Assembly (NCBI RefSeq): GCF_012275375.1
Contig: NZ_JAAZQJ010000011.1
Span: 106,929 to 170,928, forward strand
Direction: 5' to 3'
DNA: 64,000 nucleotides
Source: Dyella sp. SG609
GTDB lineage: Bacteria; Pseudomonadota; Gammaproteobacteria; Xanthomonadales; Rhodanobacteraceae
Part shown: piece by piece, positions 47,833-57,006 of the stretch
How positions within the stretch are numbered: the stretch's first letter is position 1
Layout of the letters: each line of letters starts with the position of its first letter
Translations under genes and position numbers: made by a program
Notes under the pieces: model-generated
The model's input: only the letters and a program-made list of their open reading frames with translations
Database searches by the model: none
What the model was told of the DNA's origin: nothing

Positions 47833-48731
47833 AGCCACTCGCGCAGCGCCGCGAGCGCCGGGTCGCTTTCCGCGGCCGGCGGATACACCAGCTGGTAATC
47901 CATCCCATCCAGCGCCGGCCCGAACGGCCGCACCAGCGTGCCACGCGCCAGTTCGTCGGCCACCAGCGCGGTGTTCAGCAGCGCCACGCCCTGGCCGGCG
48001 ATCGCCGCATCGATCGCATGAGTCTCGTCACTGAACGTAACGCCGCGCGCAACATCGAGCGTGCGCAACCCCGCCGCCCGCTGCCACGCCGCCCAGTCCG
48101 GCGGTTCCCGAAAACTCGGCTGCCATTGGAAATGCAGCAGCGGATGGCGCGCGAGATCCTTCGGCGTGCGCAGCTTCAGCGCAGGGCTGCACATCGGCGC
48201 GAACTGCGTATGCAGCAGCGGTTCGTTGCGCAGGTCCCGATAAGGACCCTTGCCGTAGCGGATCGCCGCATCGATCTGCTGCGCGGCGAAATCCACCGGC
48301 TGCGTCGACGCATGCAGGCGCAAGTCCAGCTCCGGATGGCTGGCCTGGAACGCCGCCAAGCGCGGCACCAGCAGCCGCGCAACAAAAGCCGGCGTGGCGG
48401 AAACCGTAAGCATCCGCCGCCGCCTCGGCCGCAGCAGCGGCGCCACCGCTGCCGCCATCAGGTCGAAGCTCTCGCGCAAGGCCGGAAACAACAGCCGGCC
48501 TTCCGCCGTGAGCGTCACCTTGCGCACCTGCCGTTCGAACAGCGCCACGCCGAGCAGGCGTTCGAGCTGGCGGATCTGATGGCTCACCGCCGTGGCGGTA
48601 ACGGAAAGCTCTTCCGCCGCCATCCGGAAACTCTGGTGGCGCGCGGCCGCCTCGAATGCCCTCAGCGCGCCCAGGGGCGGCAGGCGGCGGGCCAAAGATG
48701 AATTCAGCTCATCCATCGGGTGAGAAACCAT
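47817..48731 (-). CDS. LysR-family regulator (GcvA-like)
   Basis: The 304-residue protein has the GcvA-type N-terminus (RRLPPLGALRAFEAAARHQS, ELSVTATAVSHQIRQLERLL) and the effector domain (AQQIDAAIRYGKGPYRDLRN). It is divergent from the azoR-like gene and most likely controls it. The ATG at 48731 is used, but MDELN at 48716 also fits; neither has a clear ribosome binding site. Its stop codon lies in one arm of a 16-bp palindrome. Confidence 0.9.
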   Translation of the reverse strand: MVSHPMDELNSSLARRLPPLGALRAFEAAARHQSFRMAAEELSVTATAVSHQIRQLERLLGVALFERQVRKVTLTAEGRLLFPALRESFDLMAAAVAPLLRPRRRRMLTVSATPAFVARLLVPRLAAFQASHPELDLRLHASTQPVDFAAQQIDAAIRYGKGPYRDLRNEPLLHTQFAPMCSPALKLRTPKDLARHPLLHFQWQPSFREPPDWAAWQRAAGLRTLDVARGVTFSDETHAIDAAIAGQGVALLNTALVADELARGTLVRPFGPALDGMDYQLVYPPAAESDPALAALREWLLHLS

Positions 48732-48811
48732 CGTTTTTCAGGGTAAGAAAGGCTGCCTAGCATGCGCCTCATTCTCCATTCCGTGAATGGAGTTCATGCA
48801 TAGGAAACCTT

Positions 48812-49519
48812 ATGACCACCGTGCTGCATCTCGACGCCAGCGCCCGCGTCGGCCGTTCCGACCTCCACGCCTACGGTTCCCACACCCGCCGCCTCAGCGC
48901 CCGCTTCGCCGCCCGCTGGCACGCCGCCCGCGCGTCGGACCCGGTGCTCTACCGCGATATCGGCCAATCCCCACCCGCCTCGGTCGACAGCGCCTGGATC
49001 CATGCCGCCTTCACCCCGGAGGCCAAGCGCGCCCCATGGATGCAGCAGCGCCTCGCCGAAAGCGACGCACTGGTCGACGAACTGATCGGCGCCGACCTGA
49101 TCGTCGCCGGCGTGCCGATGTACAACTTCGGCGTGCCCAGCGGCTTCAAGGCGTATATCGACAACATCGTGCGCGTGGGCCGCAGCTTCGGCTTCGACCG
49201 CGCGCGCGCCGGCGAACCCTATTGGCCATTGCTGGACGAACGGCCCCGCACCCTGGTGCTGCTGGGTTCGCGCGGCGACTACGGCTACGGCCCGGGCGGC
49301 CGCATCGAAGCCATGAATCACGTCGAACCCGCGGTACGCACGGCCTTCGGCTACATCGGCATCACCGACGTGCGCAGCGTTGCCGTCGAGTACGACGAAT
49401 TCGCCGGCGACCGCCTGGCGGCCTCGCTGAGCGCAGCCGAGGCGGCCGTGGACGAACTGGTCGACACCCTGCTGGCCGAGCGCGCGCAGCACGCCGGCCA
49501 GCACGCGGTCATGGCTTGA
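48812..49519 (+). CDS. FMN-dependent NADH:quinone/azo reductase, AzoR-like
   Basis: The 235-residue flavodoxin-fold protein resembles AzoR, which reduces quinones and azo dyes by two-electron transfer with NADH. HLDASARVGRSD begins the FMN-binding loop, PMYNFGVPSGFKAYIDNIVR is the diagnostic FMN motif and SRGDYGYGPG is the later isoalloxazine contact. It is divergent from the LysR gene, consistent with quinone-responsive control. Its end overlaps the convergent phosphofructokinase gene by 11 bases. Confidence 0.9.
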   Translation: MTTVLHLDASARVGRSDLHAYGSHTRRLSARFAARWHAARASDPVLYRDIGQSPPASVDSAWIHAAFTPEAKRAPWMQQRLAESDALVDELIGADLIVAGVPMYNFGVPSGFKAYIDNIVRVGRSFGFDRARAGEPYWPLLDERPRTLVLLGSRGDYGYGPGGRIEAMNHVEPAVRTAFGYIGITDVRSVAVEYDEFAGDRLAASLSAAEAAVDELVDTLLAERAQHAGQHAVMA

Positions 49520-50780
49520 ACGCGGGCAACTGCCTGGCCACCGCCAGGTTCTTCAGCTGCACATACTTCGGCAACCCATCCTTGCCATACGGAAGCGGCG
49601 CCTCGCCCTGGATCAACGGGGCGAGGTAGCGCCGCGCCGCGGCCGTAATGCCGAAGCCGTCGCGCGTAAGGAAAGAAGCCGGCATCTTCTTCTCGCGGTT
49701 GGCGATCTTCGAAAGCGGCGCGGATTCGATCTTCCAGCGATACGGCGCATCCGCGGTGCGCACGATCACCGGCATCACCGCATTCTGGCCGGCCAGCGCG
49801 TACTCCACCGCCGCCTTGCCCACCGCGTAAGCCTGGTCGGCATCGGTCTTCGAAGCGAGATGGCGGGCGGAGCGCTGCAGATAATCCGGCAACGCCCAGT
49901 GGTACTTGTAACCGAGCTTCTCCTTCACCAGTGCCGCCAGCACCGGCGCCACGCCGCCCAGCTGCGCATGGCCGAAGGCATCGCGCCCGCCCGCTTCGGC
50001 AAGGAACTGGCCTTCCGCATTGCGGATGCCTTCCGAAGCCACCACCGTGCACCAGCCCACGCGCTCGACCGTCGCTTTCACCTTGGCCAGGAACGCGGCT
50101 TCGTCGAATACCCGCTCGGGAAACAGGATCAGATGCGGCGGCGCATCTGCATTGTCGCCGGCCAGGCCCGCGGCCGCGGCGATCCAGCCCGCATGGCGCC
50201 CCATCACTTCCAGGATGAACACCTTGGTCGAGGTGTCCGCCATCGAGGCCACGTCCAGGCTCGCCTCCAGCGTGGAGACGGCGGTGTACTTCGCCACCGA
50301 GCCGAAGCCGGGGCAGCAGTCGGTCACCGCCAGGTCGTTGTCCACCGTCTTGGGCACGCCGATGCAGCGGATGTCGTAGCCCATCGCCTTGCCCAGCTGC
50401 GAGATCTTCAGCGCGGTGTCGGCCGAATCGTTGCCGCCGTTGTAGAGGAACCAGCGGATGTCGTGCGCGCGCAGCACTTCGATCAGGCGCTCGTACTCGG
50501 CGCGGTTCGCCTCCAGCGACTTGAGCTTGTAGCGGCAGGAGCCGAACGCGCCGCCCGGCGTGTGGCGCAGGGCCGCGATGGCGGCCGCGGTTTCCTTCGA
50601 CGTGTCGATCAGTTCCTCGCGCAGCGCACCCAGGATGCCGTTGCGCGCGGCGTACACCTGCACGCCCTTGGCCCGGGCGGCCTCGATCACGCCGGCGGCG
50701 GTGGCATTGATCACCGCGGTCACGCCGCCGGACTGGGCATACAAAAGGCGGCCGGCAGGGGATCGAGACGAACGCTTCAT
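49509..50780 (-). CDS. Pyrophosphate-dependent 6-phosphofructokinase
   Basis: The 423-residue enzyme interconverts fructose 6-phosphate and fructose 1,6-bisphosphate. YNGGNDSADTALKI (residues 113-126) has Asp where ATP enzymes have Gly, and GVPKTVDNDL (141-150) has Lys where ATP enzymes have Gly. These two residues are the known markers for PPi instead of ATP as phosphoryl donor, making the reaction reversible. Other substrate motifs (MGRHAGWIAAAAGLAG) are intact. A GGAGA ribosome binding site lies 6 bases before the ATG. It is divergent from adk. Confidence 0.94.
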   Translation of the reverse strand: MKRSSRSPAGRLLYAQSGGVTAVINATAAGVIEAARAKGVQVYAARNGILGALREELIDTSKETAAAIAALRHTPGGAFGSCRYKLKSLEANRAEYERLIEVLRAHDIRWFLYNGGNDSADTALKISQLGKAMGYDIRCIGVPKTVDNDLAVTDCCPGFGSVAKYTAVSTLEASLDVASMADTSTKVFILEVMGRHAGWIAAAAGLAGDNADAPPHLILFPERVFDEAAFLAKVKATVERVGWCTVVASEGIRNAEGQFLAEAGGRDAFGHAQLGGVAPVLAALVKEKLGYKYHWALPDYLQRSARHLASKTDADQAYAVGKAAVEYALAGQNAVMPVIVRTADAPYRWKIESAPLSKIANREKKMPASFLTRDGFGITAAARRYLAPLIQGEAPLPYGKDGLPKYVQLKNLAVARQLPAFKP

Positions 50781-50880
50781 GGGCTATCTCCTAGGATGAT
50801 CGTTGCAGTGCGGCAATCGTACGCGGTGGGGAGAACGCTTTTGCAACAGTGACTTGGCGCAAATGAGCGCGCCATCTCGT

Positions 50881-50909
50881 TTGACGGCACCCCCCACAGA
50901 CGTTAACGT
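50881..50909 (+). promoter_or_regulatory. Putative adk promoter
   Basis: TTGACG (50881-50886) and TAACGT (50904-50909) are separated by 17 bases, giving a start about 60 bases before the adk ATG. The -35 matches five of six consensus positions; the -10 is weak (three of six). Confidence 0.45.
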
Positions 50910-50976
50910 GACTGTCAATTTTCTTTTCCTGCGGCCAGCGGCAGCGTGCCGCGGCGACACGGAACCTCGGAGCATT

Positions 50977-51561
50977 ATGCGACTCGTCCTTCTTGGCCCG
51001 CCCGGCTCGGGCAAAGGTACCCAGGCTGCGCGCCTCAAGGCTGAACTCGGCGTGCCGCATATTTCCACCGGCGACATGCTGCGCGCGGCCGTGGCCGCGG
51101 GCACGCCTACCGGCCTGAAAGCCAAGGCGGTGATGGATGCGGGCAAGCTGGTGTCCGACGACATCCTGCTGGCCATGCTGGAAGAACGCCTGTCGCAGGA
51201 AGACGTCAAGAACGGTTTCATCCTCGACGGCTATCCGCGCAACGTCGCCCAGGCCGAAGCGCTCGGCCACCTGCTGGCCAAGATCGGCCAGCCACTGGAC
51301 GCGGTGGTGAAGCTGGACGTGCCGGACGAAGCCATCATCGGCCGCGTCGAGATCCGCTTCAAAGCCGAGCACCGCAAGGACGACGATCCGGCCGTGGTGC
51401 GCGACCGCCTGAAGGTCTATGCCGAGCAGACCGCGCCGGTGGCGGATTTCTTTGCCAAGCGCGGCCAGCTGCAGGTGGTCGACGGCGTGGGCGAGCTCGA
51501 CGAAGTCACCGCACGCGTCAAGCGCGCGCTCGCGCAGGAATCGGCAGCCGCCAACGGCTGA
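50977..51561 (+). CDS. adk: Adenylate kinase (short form)
   Basis: Adk balances ATP, ADP and AMP. The 194-residue product starts with the P-loop LLGPPGSGKGTQAARLK. HISTGDMLRAAVAAG binds AMP, and DGYPRNVAQAEAL carries the conserved Asp and Arg. The LID is short and lacks zinc cysteines (FKAEHRKDDDPAVVRDRLKV). The length is as expected for the short group. A GGAG lies 6 bases before the ATG. It is followed by mpl. Confidence 0.97.
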   Translation: MRLVLLGPPGSGKGTQAARLKAELGVPHISTGDMLRAAVAAGTPTGLKAKAVMDAGKLVSDDILLAMLEERLSQEDVKNGFILDGYPRNVAQAEALGHLLAKIGQPLDAVVKLDVPDEAIIGRVEIRFKAEHRKDDDPAVVRDRLKVYAEQTAPVADFFAKRGQLQVVDGVGELDEVTARVKRALAQESAAANG

Positions 51562-51568
51562 TCCGGAC

Positions 51569-51591
51569 ACGGGCCGCCACGCGCGGCCCGT
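51569..51591 (+). terminator. Possible attenuating hairpin between adk and mpl
   Basis: A 9-bp stem (ACGGGCCGC / GCGGCCCGT, loop CACGC) is followed only by TTCTTC, so it could be a weak terminator or a transcript-processing hairpin ahead of mpl. Confidence 0.45.
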
Positions 51592-51656
51592 TCTTCATCC
51601 GGCATCTCTCTTTTCGTGACGGCCACGCGCCGCGCCACGCGTTCGACAGGTTCTCC

Positions 51657-53018
51657 ATGCGTCTGCACATCCTCGGCATCTGCGGCACCTTCATGGGCGG
51701 CGTCGCCGCGCTGGCGCGCGAACTCGGCCTGCCGGTCGAAGGTTCCGACGCCAACGTCTACCCGCCGATGAGCGACCAGCTGCAGGCGCTCGGCATCACC
51801 TTGATGCAGGGCTACACCGCCGAGCATCTGCAGGGGCGCGAAAAGCCCGATCTGATCGTGGTGGGCAATGCGATGACGCGCGGCAACCCCGCCATCGAGT
51901 ACATGCTCGACCAGCAGCTGCGCTATGTCTCCGGCCCGCAGTGGCTGGGCGAAACGCTGCTGGCCGGGCGCGAAGTGCTGGCCGTCGCCGGCACCCACGG
52001 CAAGACCACCACCACCAGCCTGCTGGCGCACCTGCTGGAAAGCGCGGGGCTGGCGCCGGGCTTCCTGGTCGGCGGCGTGCCGGGCAATTTCGGTATCTCC
52101 GCGCGGCTCGGCAGCGGCAAGTCGTTCGTGCTCGAGGCGGACGAATACGACAGCGCGTTCTTCGACAAGCGCTCCAAGTTCGTGCACTACCGCCCGCGCA
52201 TCGCCATCCTCAACAACCTCGAATACGACCACGCCGACATCTTCCCCGACGTCGCCGCGATCCAGCGCCAGTTCCATCATCTGGTGCGCACCGTGCCCGG
52301 CAACGGCCGCCTGATCGTCAACGCGCACGACGAGCGCCTCGCCGAAGTACTGGCCATGGGCTGCTGGACGCCGGTGGAAACCTTCGGTATCGGCCAGGGC
52401 GACTGGCAGGCGCGGCTGCTCGAAGCGGACGGCTCGGCCTTTGCCGTGCACCGCAACGGCGAGCTGCTGGGCGAAGTGCGCTGGCCGCTGCTCGGCAACC
52501 ACAGCGTGATGAATGCGCTGGCCGCACTCGCCGCCGCCACCGCGGCCGGCGCCGATCCGCGCGCACTGCTGCCGGCCTTCGCCACCTTCGAAAGCGTCAA
52601 GCGCCGCATGGAACTGGTCGGCGAAGTAGCCGGTGTGCGCGTGTACGACGACTTCGCCCACCACCCCACCGCCATCGCCACCACCCTGGCCGGCCTGCGT
52701 GCCAAGGTGGGCCAGGCGCGCATCCTGGTGGCGCTGGAGCCGCGTTCGAATTCGATGCGCCTGGGCGCGCATGCCGAAGGGCTGGCGCCGTCGCTGGCCG
52801 ATGCGGACGGCGTGGTGTTCCTGCATCGCCCCGAGCTGCCGTGGGATGCCAAGCGCGTCACCGACGCGCTGCAAGGCCGCGGCGCCACGGTGCCGTCGGT
52901 GGATGCGCTGGTGTCCTCGCTGCGCACGCAGGCGCGCGAGGGCGACCACGTGGTGTTCATGTCCAACGGCGGTTTTGAAAACGCACCGCGCCGCTTCGTC
53001 GAAGCGCTGCGCGGCTAA
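51657..53018 (+). CDS. mpl: UDP-N-acetylmuramate:L-alanyl-gamma-D-glutamyl-meso-diaminopimelate ligase
   Basis: Mpl recycles peptidoglycan by joining the recovered tripeptide to UDP-MurNAc with ATP. The 453-residue Mur ligase has the ATP loop AGTHGKTTTTSLLAHL, the conserved VLEADEYDSAFFDKRSKFVH and EYDHADIFP metal-binding segments and, in the last domain, DDFAHHPTAIATTL. HILGICGTFMGGVAALARE is the N-terminal signature separating it from MurC. Its ATG is 95 bases after the adk stop, with a possible hairpin between. Confidence 0.95.
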   Translation: MRLHILGICGTFMGGVAALARELGLPVEGSDANVYPPMSDQLQALGITLMQGYTAEHLQGREKPDLIVVGNAMTRGNPAIEYMLDQQLRYVSGPQWLGETLLAGREVLAVAGTHGKTTTTSLLAHLLESAGLAPGFLVGGVPGNFGISARLGSGKSFVLEADEYDSAFFDKRSKFVHYRPRIAILNNLEYDHADIFPDVAAIQRQFHHLVRTVPGNGRLIVNAHDERLAEVLAMGCWTPVETFGIGQGDWQARLLEADGSAFAVHRNGELLGEVRWPLLGNHSVMNALAALAAATAAGADPRALLPAFATFESVKRRMELVGEVAGVRVYDDFAHHPTAIATTLAGLRAKVGQARILVALEPRSNSMRLGAHAEGLAPSLADADGVVFLHRPELPWDAKRVTDALQGRGATVPSVDALVSSLRTQAREGDHVVFMSNGGFENAPRRFVEALRG

Positions 53019-53037
53019 AGCCTCAGCCTGCGGTGCG

Positions 53038-54450
53038 TCAGCCCAGCGGCGCGTCGAAGCGCGGCGCCCGCCGCTGGTATTCGCGCTGCGCGGCGTACCA
53101 CACGCCACCGCCGAAACTGATCGTCACCGTGCCCAGCGCCAGCGCGCCCCAGGCCAGGCCCAGCGCGCCGAGCAGCCAGTAGCCGCCCCAGTAGGTGGCC
53201 ATCGCGCCGAAGATCAGCACCAGGTTGATCGCGCCGCGCCCGAAACTGCCTTCCGGTCCGATCAGATGCACCGCCAGCGCCACCAGGCTGGCGGAAGTGG
53301 CGACGATGGCCGCGGTCAGCAGCATCCGCAGCGGCTCCGCCGCATGCGCCAGCACGCTGCCCAGCAGCGTGTACGCCAGCGCGGTCAGCACGCTTACCGG
53401 CACCAGCAGTATCAGCGCGTCGACCATGATCTTCTGGTATTCGCCGCGCGTGGCCGGCGCCAGGGTCAGATACAGGTCGGCCAGGTTCGGCCGCATGCGC
53501 AGCATGCCGCGGCCCAGCTGCGGGAAGCGCGCCATGGTGAGCAGCACCGCGTAGGCGCCGATCACCGCCGCATCGAAATGCTGGCGATGCATCACCGCCA
53601 GGAAATAGATCGCCACCATGCCGGCGACCAGCACCAGGCGCAGCGCGATCGCCTGCGGGTTGTCGTGCGGCAGCAGCAGGCGCCGCACCAGGGCGAGGCG
53701 GCCCGCGGCGCTGGGCCGCTGGCGATACGTCTGCAGGCTGCGCTCCAGCGCGCGCTGCGCGGCGCGGTCGAACAATTCGCCCAGCCAGCGATTCCACGCA
53801 CCGCGCCGCGAAGGCGTGTCGTCGAGCGCGGACTGGCTGTTGCGGCCGATGCTGGCGTTCTCCAGCGGCGAGGTGGGCGTTTCGACGTCCTGGATGCGCA
53901 GCAGCGGCGCCAGCGCATAGCGGATCAGCAAGGCCGCGCACAGGAACAGCAAGGGCGCGGTCCACGGCGAAGCCAGCGCAACCGTCGTCACCTGCGCGGC
54001 AAGCCGCGGCATCCAGCCCGCCGCGATAAACACCGCCCAGATCGCCAGGCTCACGCGGCGTCCGCAGCCCAGCGCCAGGCCCAGCGACGCGACCACGAAC
54101 AGGCCGGCGATGATCAGCGCGCCATGCGGCGGCCCCGCCAGCACCAGCAGCGCGCCCGGCAGCAGCACCCACTGCACCACGCCGGCCACGCCCAGCCAGG
54201 CCAGCCGCGAGCGGAAGCCCGGCAACAGGAAACTTTCCGGCCGGCACACGCCGCGCAGCACCTGGCCCAGGCCGATATGCCAGAACCACGAGGCGAAGGC
54301 GACGAAGCCCATGCCCAGGTAGGCCACGCGCGCATCCAGCATCGCGATCAGCGCCAGCACCAGGCCGGTCAGGCACATCAGCATCGACAGCACGGCCAGC
54401 ACCGGCATGCGCTTCCACAGCTGCAGCCACAGTTGCCAGACCGCTTTCAT
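53038..54450 (-). CDS. ABC transporter-associated polytopic membrane protein
   Basis: The 470-residue protein has about twelve hydrophobic segments in two blocks (residues 15-190 and 275-460), separated by a charged cytoplasmic region (SASTRRGAW... near residues 200-270). It overlaps the ATPase gene by 4 bases (ATGA), so it is very likely the permease partner. It does not show clear ABC-2 signature motifs that I can recognise. The substrate is unknown; lipids or antibiotics are possible. Confidence 0.7.
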   Translation of the reverse strand: MKAVWQLWLQLWKRMPVLAVLSMLMCLTGLVLALIAMLDARVAYLGMGFVAFASWFWHIGLGQVLRGVCRPESFLLPGFRSRLAWLGVAGVVQWVLLPGALLVLAGPPHGALIIAGLFVVASLGLALGCGRRVSLAIWAVFIAAGWMPRLAAQVTTVALASPWTAPLLFLCAALLIRYALAPLLRIQDVETPTSPLENASIGRNSQSALDDTPSRRGAWNRWLGELFDRAAQRALERSLQTYRQRPSAAGRLALVRRLLLPHDNPQAIALRLVLVAGMVAIYFLAVMHRQHFDAAVIGAYAVLLTMARFPQLGRGMLRMRPNLADLYLTLAPATRGEYQKIMVDALILLVPVSVLTALAYTLLGSVLAHAAEPLRMLLTAAIVATSASLVALAVHLIGPEGSFGRGAINLVLIFGAMATYWGGYWLLGALGLAWGALALGTVTISFGGGVWYAAQREYQRRAPRFDAPLG

Positions 54451-55370
54451 GCGAGTTCCACGAACAGGTCTTCGAGCGACGGCGTTTCGATGCGCAGCGC
54501 CGCGCCGCTGTCCTCGGCCAGCGCGCGCAGCGCGGATGGGTCGGCGTCTTCGAGCAGCATCTGCAATTCCGCGCCGGATGCATGGGCTTTCAACAGTCCT
54601 GCCACGGTCGGTGTCTGCGGCCAGCCTTCCGCCCGTGTCAGCACCGCGCGCACGAAGCGCTCGCGCAGTTCCGCCAGCGGACGGGTGAACTGGATGCGGC
54701 CATCGCGCAGCAGCGCGATATCGGCGCCGGCGCGTTCCAGGTCGGCGGTGATGTGGGTGGAGAAGATCACCGTCTTGCCCGGGTGGCGCATCAGCTCCAG
54801 CAGTTCCGTCATGAAGGCGCGGCGCGCCTGCGGGTCGAGGCTGGCGACGGGTTCGTCCAGCACCAGCAGGTCCGGCTGCGGCGCGATCGCGCGCACGATC
54901 GCCAGCTTCTGCCGCTGGCCCTGCGAGAGCTGGCCGATCTTCTGCTTCGGATCCAGCTCCCAGCTTTCCAGCAGGCGCGCGGCCAGCGCGTGGTCCCAGC
55001 GCGCGTAGAACGCGGCGGTGAAATCCAGATACGCGCGCACCTTCATCCACGGAAACAGATCGAAGGTCTGCGGCACGAAGCCGATGCGATGCATGCGCTC
55101 GCCGCCCGGTTCGATCATCGGCGCGCCGAGCAGCTGCACTTCGCCGCCGTCGATCGGCGACAGCCCGAGCAGGCAGCGCAGCAAGGTGGTCTTGCCGGCG
55201 CCGTTGCGGCCGAGCAGGCCGATCACGCGCCCGGCCGGCACCGTCCAGTCCACGCCACGCAGCACTTCGCGCTTGTCGAAGGCTTTGACCAGGCCCCGCA
55301 CCTGCAACACGGGCGCGGCGGGCAGGGCGACAGGGTCGAGCAGGGTGAGCGGCAGTTCGGCGGCGGACAT
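54447..55370 (-). CDS. ABC transporter ATP-binding protein
   Basis: The 307-residue ATPase has Walker A (GLLGRNGAGKTTLLRCLLGL), the Q-loop (GFVPQTFDLFPWMKV), the LSQGQRQKLAI signature, Walker B (DLLVLDEPVASLD) and the switch His (FSTHITADLERA). The C-terminal 90 residues are the accessory extension of exporter ATPases (ABC-2 type). It is coupled to the downstream membrane protein by a 4-base overlap. The ATG at 55370 is preferred; one at 55415 would add 15 residues. Confidence 0.93.
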   Translation of the reverse strand: MSAAELPLTLLDPVALPAAPVLQVRGLVKAFDKREVLRGVDWTVPAGRVIGLLGRNGAGKTTLLRCLLGLSPIDGGEVQLLGAPMIEPGGERMHRIGFVPQTFDLFPWMKVRAYLDFTAAFYARWDHALAARLLESWELDPKQKIGQLSQGQRQKLAIVRAIAPQPDLLVLDEPVASLDPQARRAFMTELLELMRHPGKTVIFSTHITADLERAGADIALLRDGRIQFTRPLAELRERFVRAVLTRAEGWPQTPTVAGLLKAHASGAELQMLLEDADPSALRALAEDSGAALRIETPSLEDLFVELA

Positions 55371-55472
55371 CCGGCGGGGCTCCTGCGGGGAAACGGCACG
55401 ATGGCGTCGGAACACTGTGCGGTGCCGGGCCGGTCGCCGTCCAGTGATGCCGACTGGCTACACTGCCACCCC

Positions 55473-56072
55473 ATGGCCATGCCGCTGCCCGACGAACTGC
55501 CGCTGTTTCCGCTCTCGACCGTGCTGTATCCCGGCGGGCATCTGTCATTGCGCGTGTTCGAGCGGCGCTACCTGGACATGGTGCGCGACTGCTCGCGACG
55601 CGGCACCGGTTTCGGCGTATGCCTGATCCTCAAGGGCCAGGAAGTGGGCGAGCCGGCCATGCCGGCCGCGGTCGGCACGCTGGCGCGCATCATCGACTTC
55701 AGCCATGGCGACGACGGCCTGCTCGGCATCGTCGCGCAGGGCGAGGAACGTTTCCGCGTGGCGCGCACGCGCGTGCGCTCCGACGGCCTGGTCACCGGCC
55801 AGGTGGAGCACTGGCCCGCCGAGCGCAGCGACACGGTGCCGGTCGAGTTCGCCCTGCTGCAGACCATCCTGGGCCGCCTGCTCGAGCACATGGCGCCGCA
55901 ATGGCGCCACGCCACCACGGCCGATTACGACGACGCCAGCTGGCTCGGCTTCCGCCTGGCCGAACTGCTGCCGCTGGAACTGGAAGAACACCAGCGCCTG
56001 CTGGAACTGACCGACCCGGTGCGCCGCCTGGCCGAGCTGCAGCACATCCTGCCGCGCTTCCAGAAAGCCTGA
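55473..56072 (+). CDS. Lon-protease substrate-binding (N-terminal) domain protein
   Basis: The 199-residue protein is a stand-alone LON substrate-binding domain: PLFPLSTVLYPGGHLSLRVFERRYLDMV begins the fold and FGVCLILKGQEVGEPA continues it. It has no ATPase or protease part. The C-terminus (ELLPLELEEHQRLLELTDPVRRLAELQHIL) is a helical bundle. Possible roles are adaptor or chaperone-like; none is established. A TACACT (55459-55464) upstream resembles a -10 element. The ATG has no obvious ribosome binding site. Confidence 0.88.
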   Translation: MAMPLPDELPLFPLSTVLYPGGHLSLRVFERRYLDMVRDCSRRGTGFGVCLILKGQEVGEPAMPAAVGTLARIIDFSHGDDGLLGIVAQGEERFRVARTRVRSDGLVTGQVEHWPAERSDTVPVEFALLQTILGRLLEHMAPQWRHATTADYDDASWLGFRLAELLPLELEEHQRLLELTDPVRRLAELQHILPRFQKA

Positions 56073-56175
56073 TCGAAAGACGGCGTGAACGTTTAAAACT
56101 TGCCCGATCCTCCATGCGCTTTGCGCATGCCCTGGCCGCTCCTACACTTGGCGTTTTCCAGCGGGAAGCAAGGCC

Positions 56176-56994
56176 ATGGCGAGTCTCCAGGGCAAGACCT
56201 TGTTCATCACCGGCGCCTCGCGCGGCATCGGCCTGGCGATCGCGCTGCGCGCCGCGCGCGACGGCGCCAACGTCGCCATCGCGGCCAAGAGCAGCGTGCC
56301 GAATCCGAAACTGCCCGGCACCATCCACACCGCCGCGGCGGAAGTGGACGCCGCCGGCGGCAAGGGCCTGGCGATCAAGTGCGACATCCGCGAAGAGGAC
56401 GAAGTGAAAGCGGCGGTCGCCGCCACCGTCGAAGCCTTCGGCGGCATCGACATCCTGGTCAACAACGCCAGCGCGATCTGGCTGGCCGGCGCGCTCGACA
56501 CGCCGATGAAGCGCTTCGACCTGATGCAGCAGGTGAATGCGCGCGGTTCGTTCCTGTGCGCGCAGGCCTGCCTGCCGCATCTGCTGAAGTCCGCCAATCC
56601 GCACATCCTCACGCTGGCGCCGCCGCCTTCGCTCGATCCCAAATGGTGGGCGCCGCATACCGGCTACACGCTGGCCAAGATGGGCATGAGCTTCGTCACC
56701 CTGGGCCTGGCCGGCGAATTCGGCCTGCGGGGCGTGGCGGTGAATGCGCTGTGGCCGCGCACCATCGTGGCCACCGATGCGCTGAACATGATTCCCGGCG
56801 TCGACGTGCCCCGCTGCCGCAAGCCGGAGATCGTCGCCGACGCCGCGCATGCGGTACTGGTGCGGCCGGCCCAGGGGTTCCATGGGCAGTTCCTGATCGA
56901 CGAGGAGGTGCTGCGCGAGGCGGGCGTCACCGACTTCGCCCCGTACGCCGTCGATCCGTCGAAGCCGCTGCTGCCCGATCTGTTTCTGGATTGA
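56176..56994 (+). CDS. SDR-family oxidoreductase, HSDL2-like
   Basis: The 272-residue protein has the NADP site TGASRGIGLAIALRAARDG, then KSSVPNPKLPGTIHTAAAEV and ILVNNASAIWLAG, all typical of the HSDL2 group. The catalytic Tyr-x3-Lys is in GYTLAKMGM, but the usual Ser of the TLS/SPP motif is Ala (TLAPPPSLDP). Activity may therefore be reduced or use another residue. It is followed by gloA after 12 bases, likely one unit. The start fits the family, with a GAAGCAAGG before the ATG. Confidence 0.85.
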   Translation: MASLQGKTLFITGASRGIGLAIALRAARDGANVAIAAKSSVPNPKLPGTIHTAAAEVDAAGGKGLAIKCDIREEDEVKAAVAATVEAFGGIDILVNNASAIWLAGALDTPMKRFDLMQQVNARGSFLCAQACLPHLLKSANPHILTLAPPPSLDPKWWAPHTGYTLAKMGMSFVTLGLAGEFGLRGVAVNALWPRTIVATDALNMIPGVDVPRCRKPEIVADAAHAVLVRPAQGFHGQFLIDEEVLREAGVTDFAPYAVDPSKPLLPDLFLD

Positions 56995-57006
56995 AGAGGA
57001 CAACCC

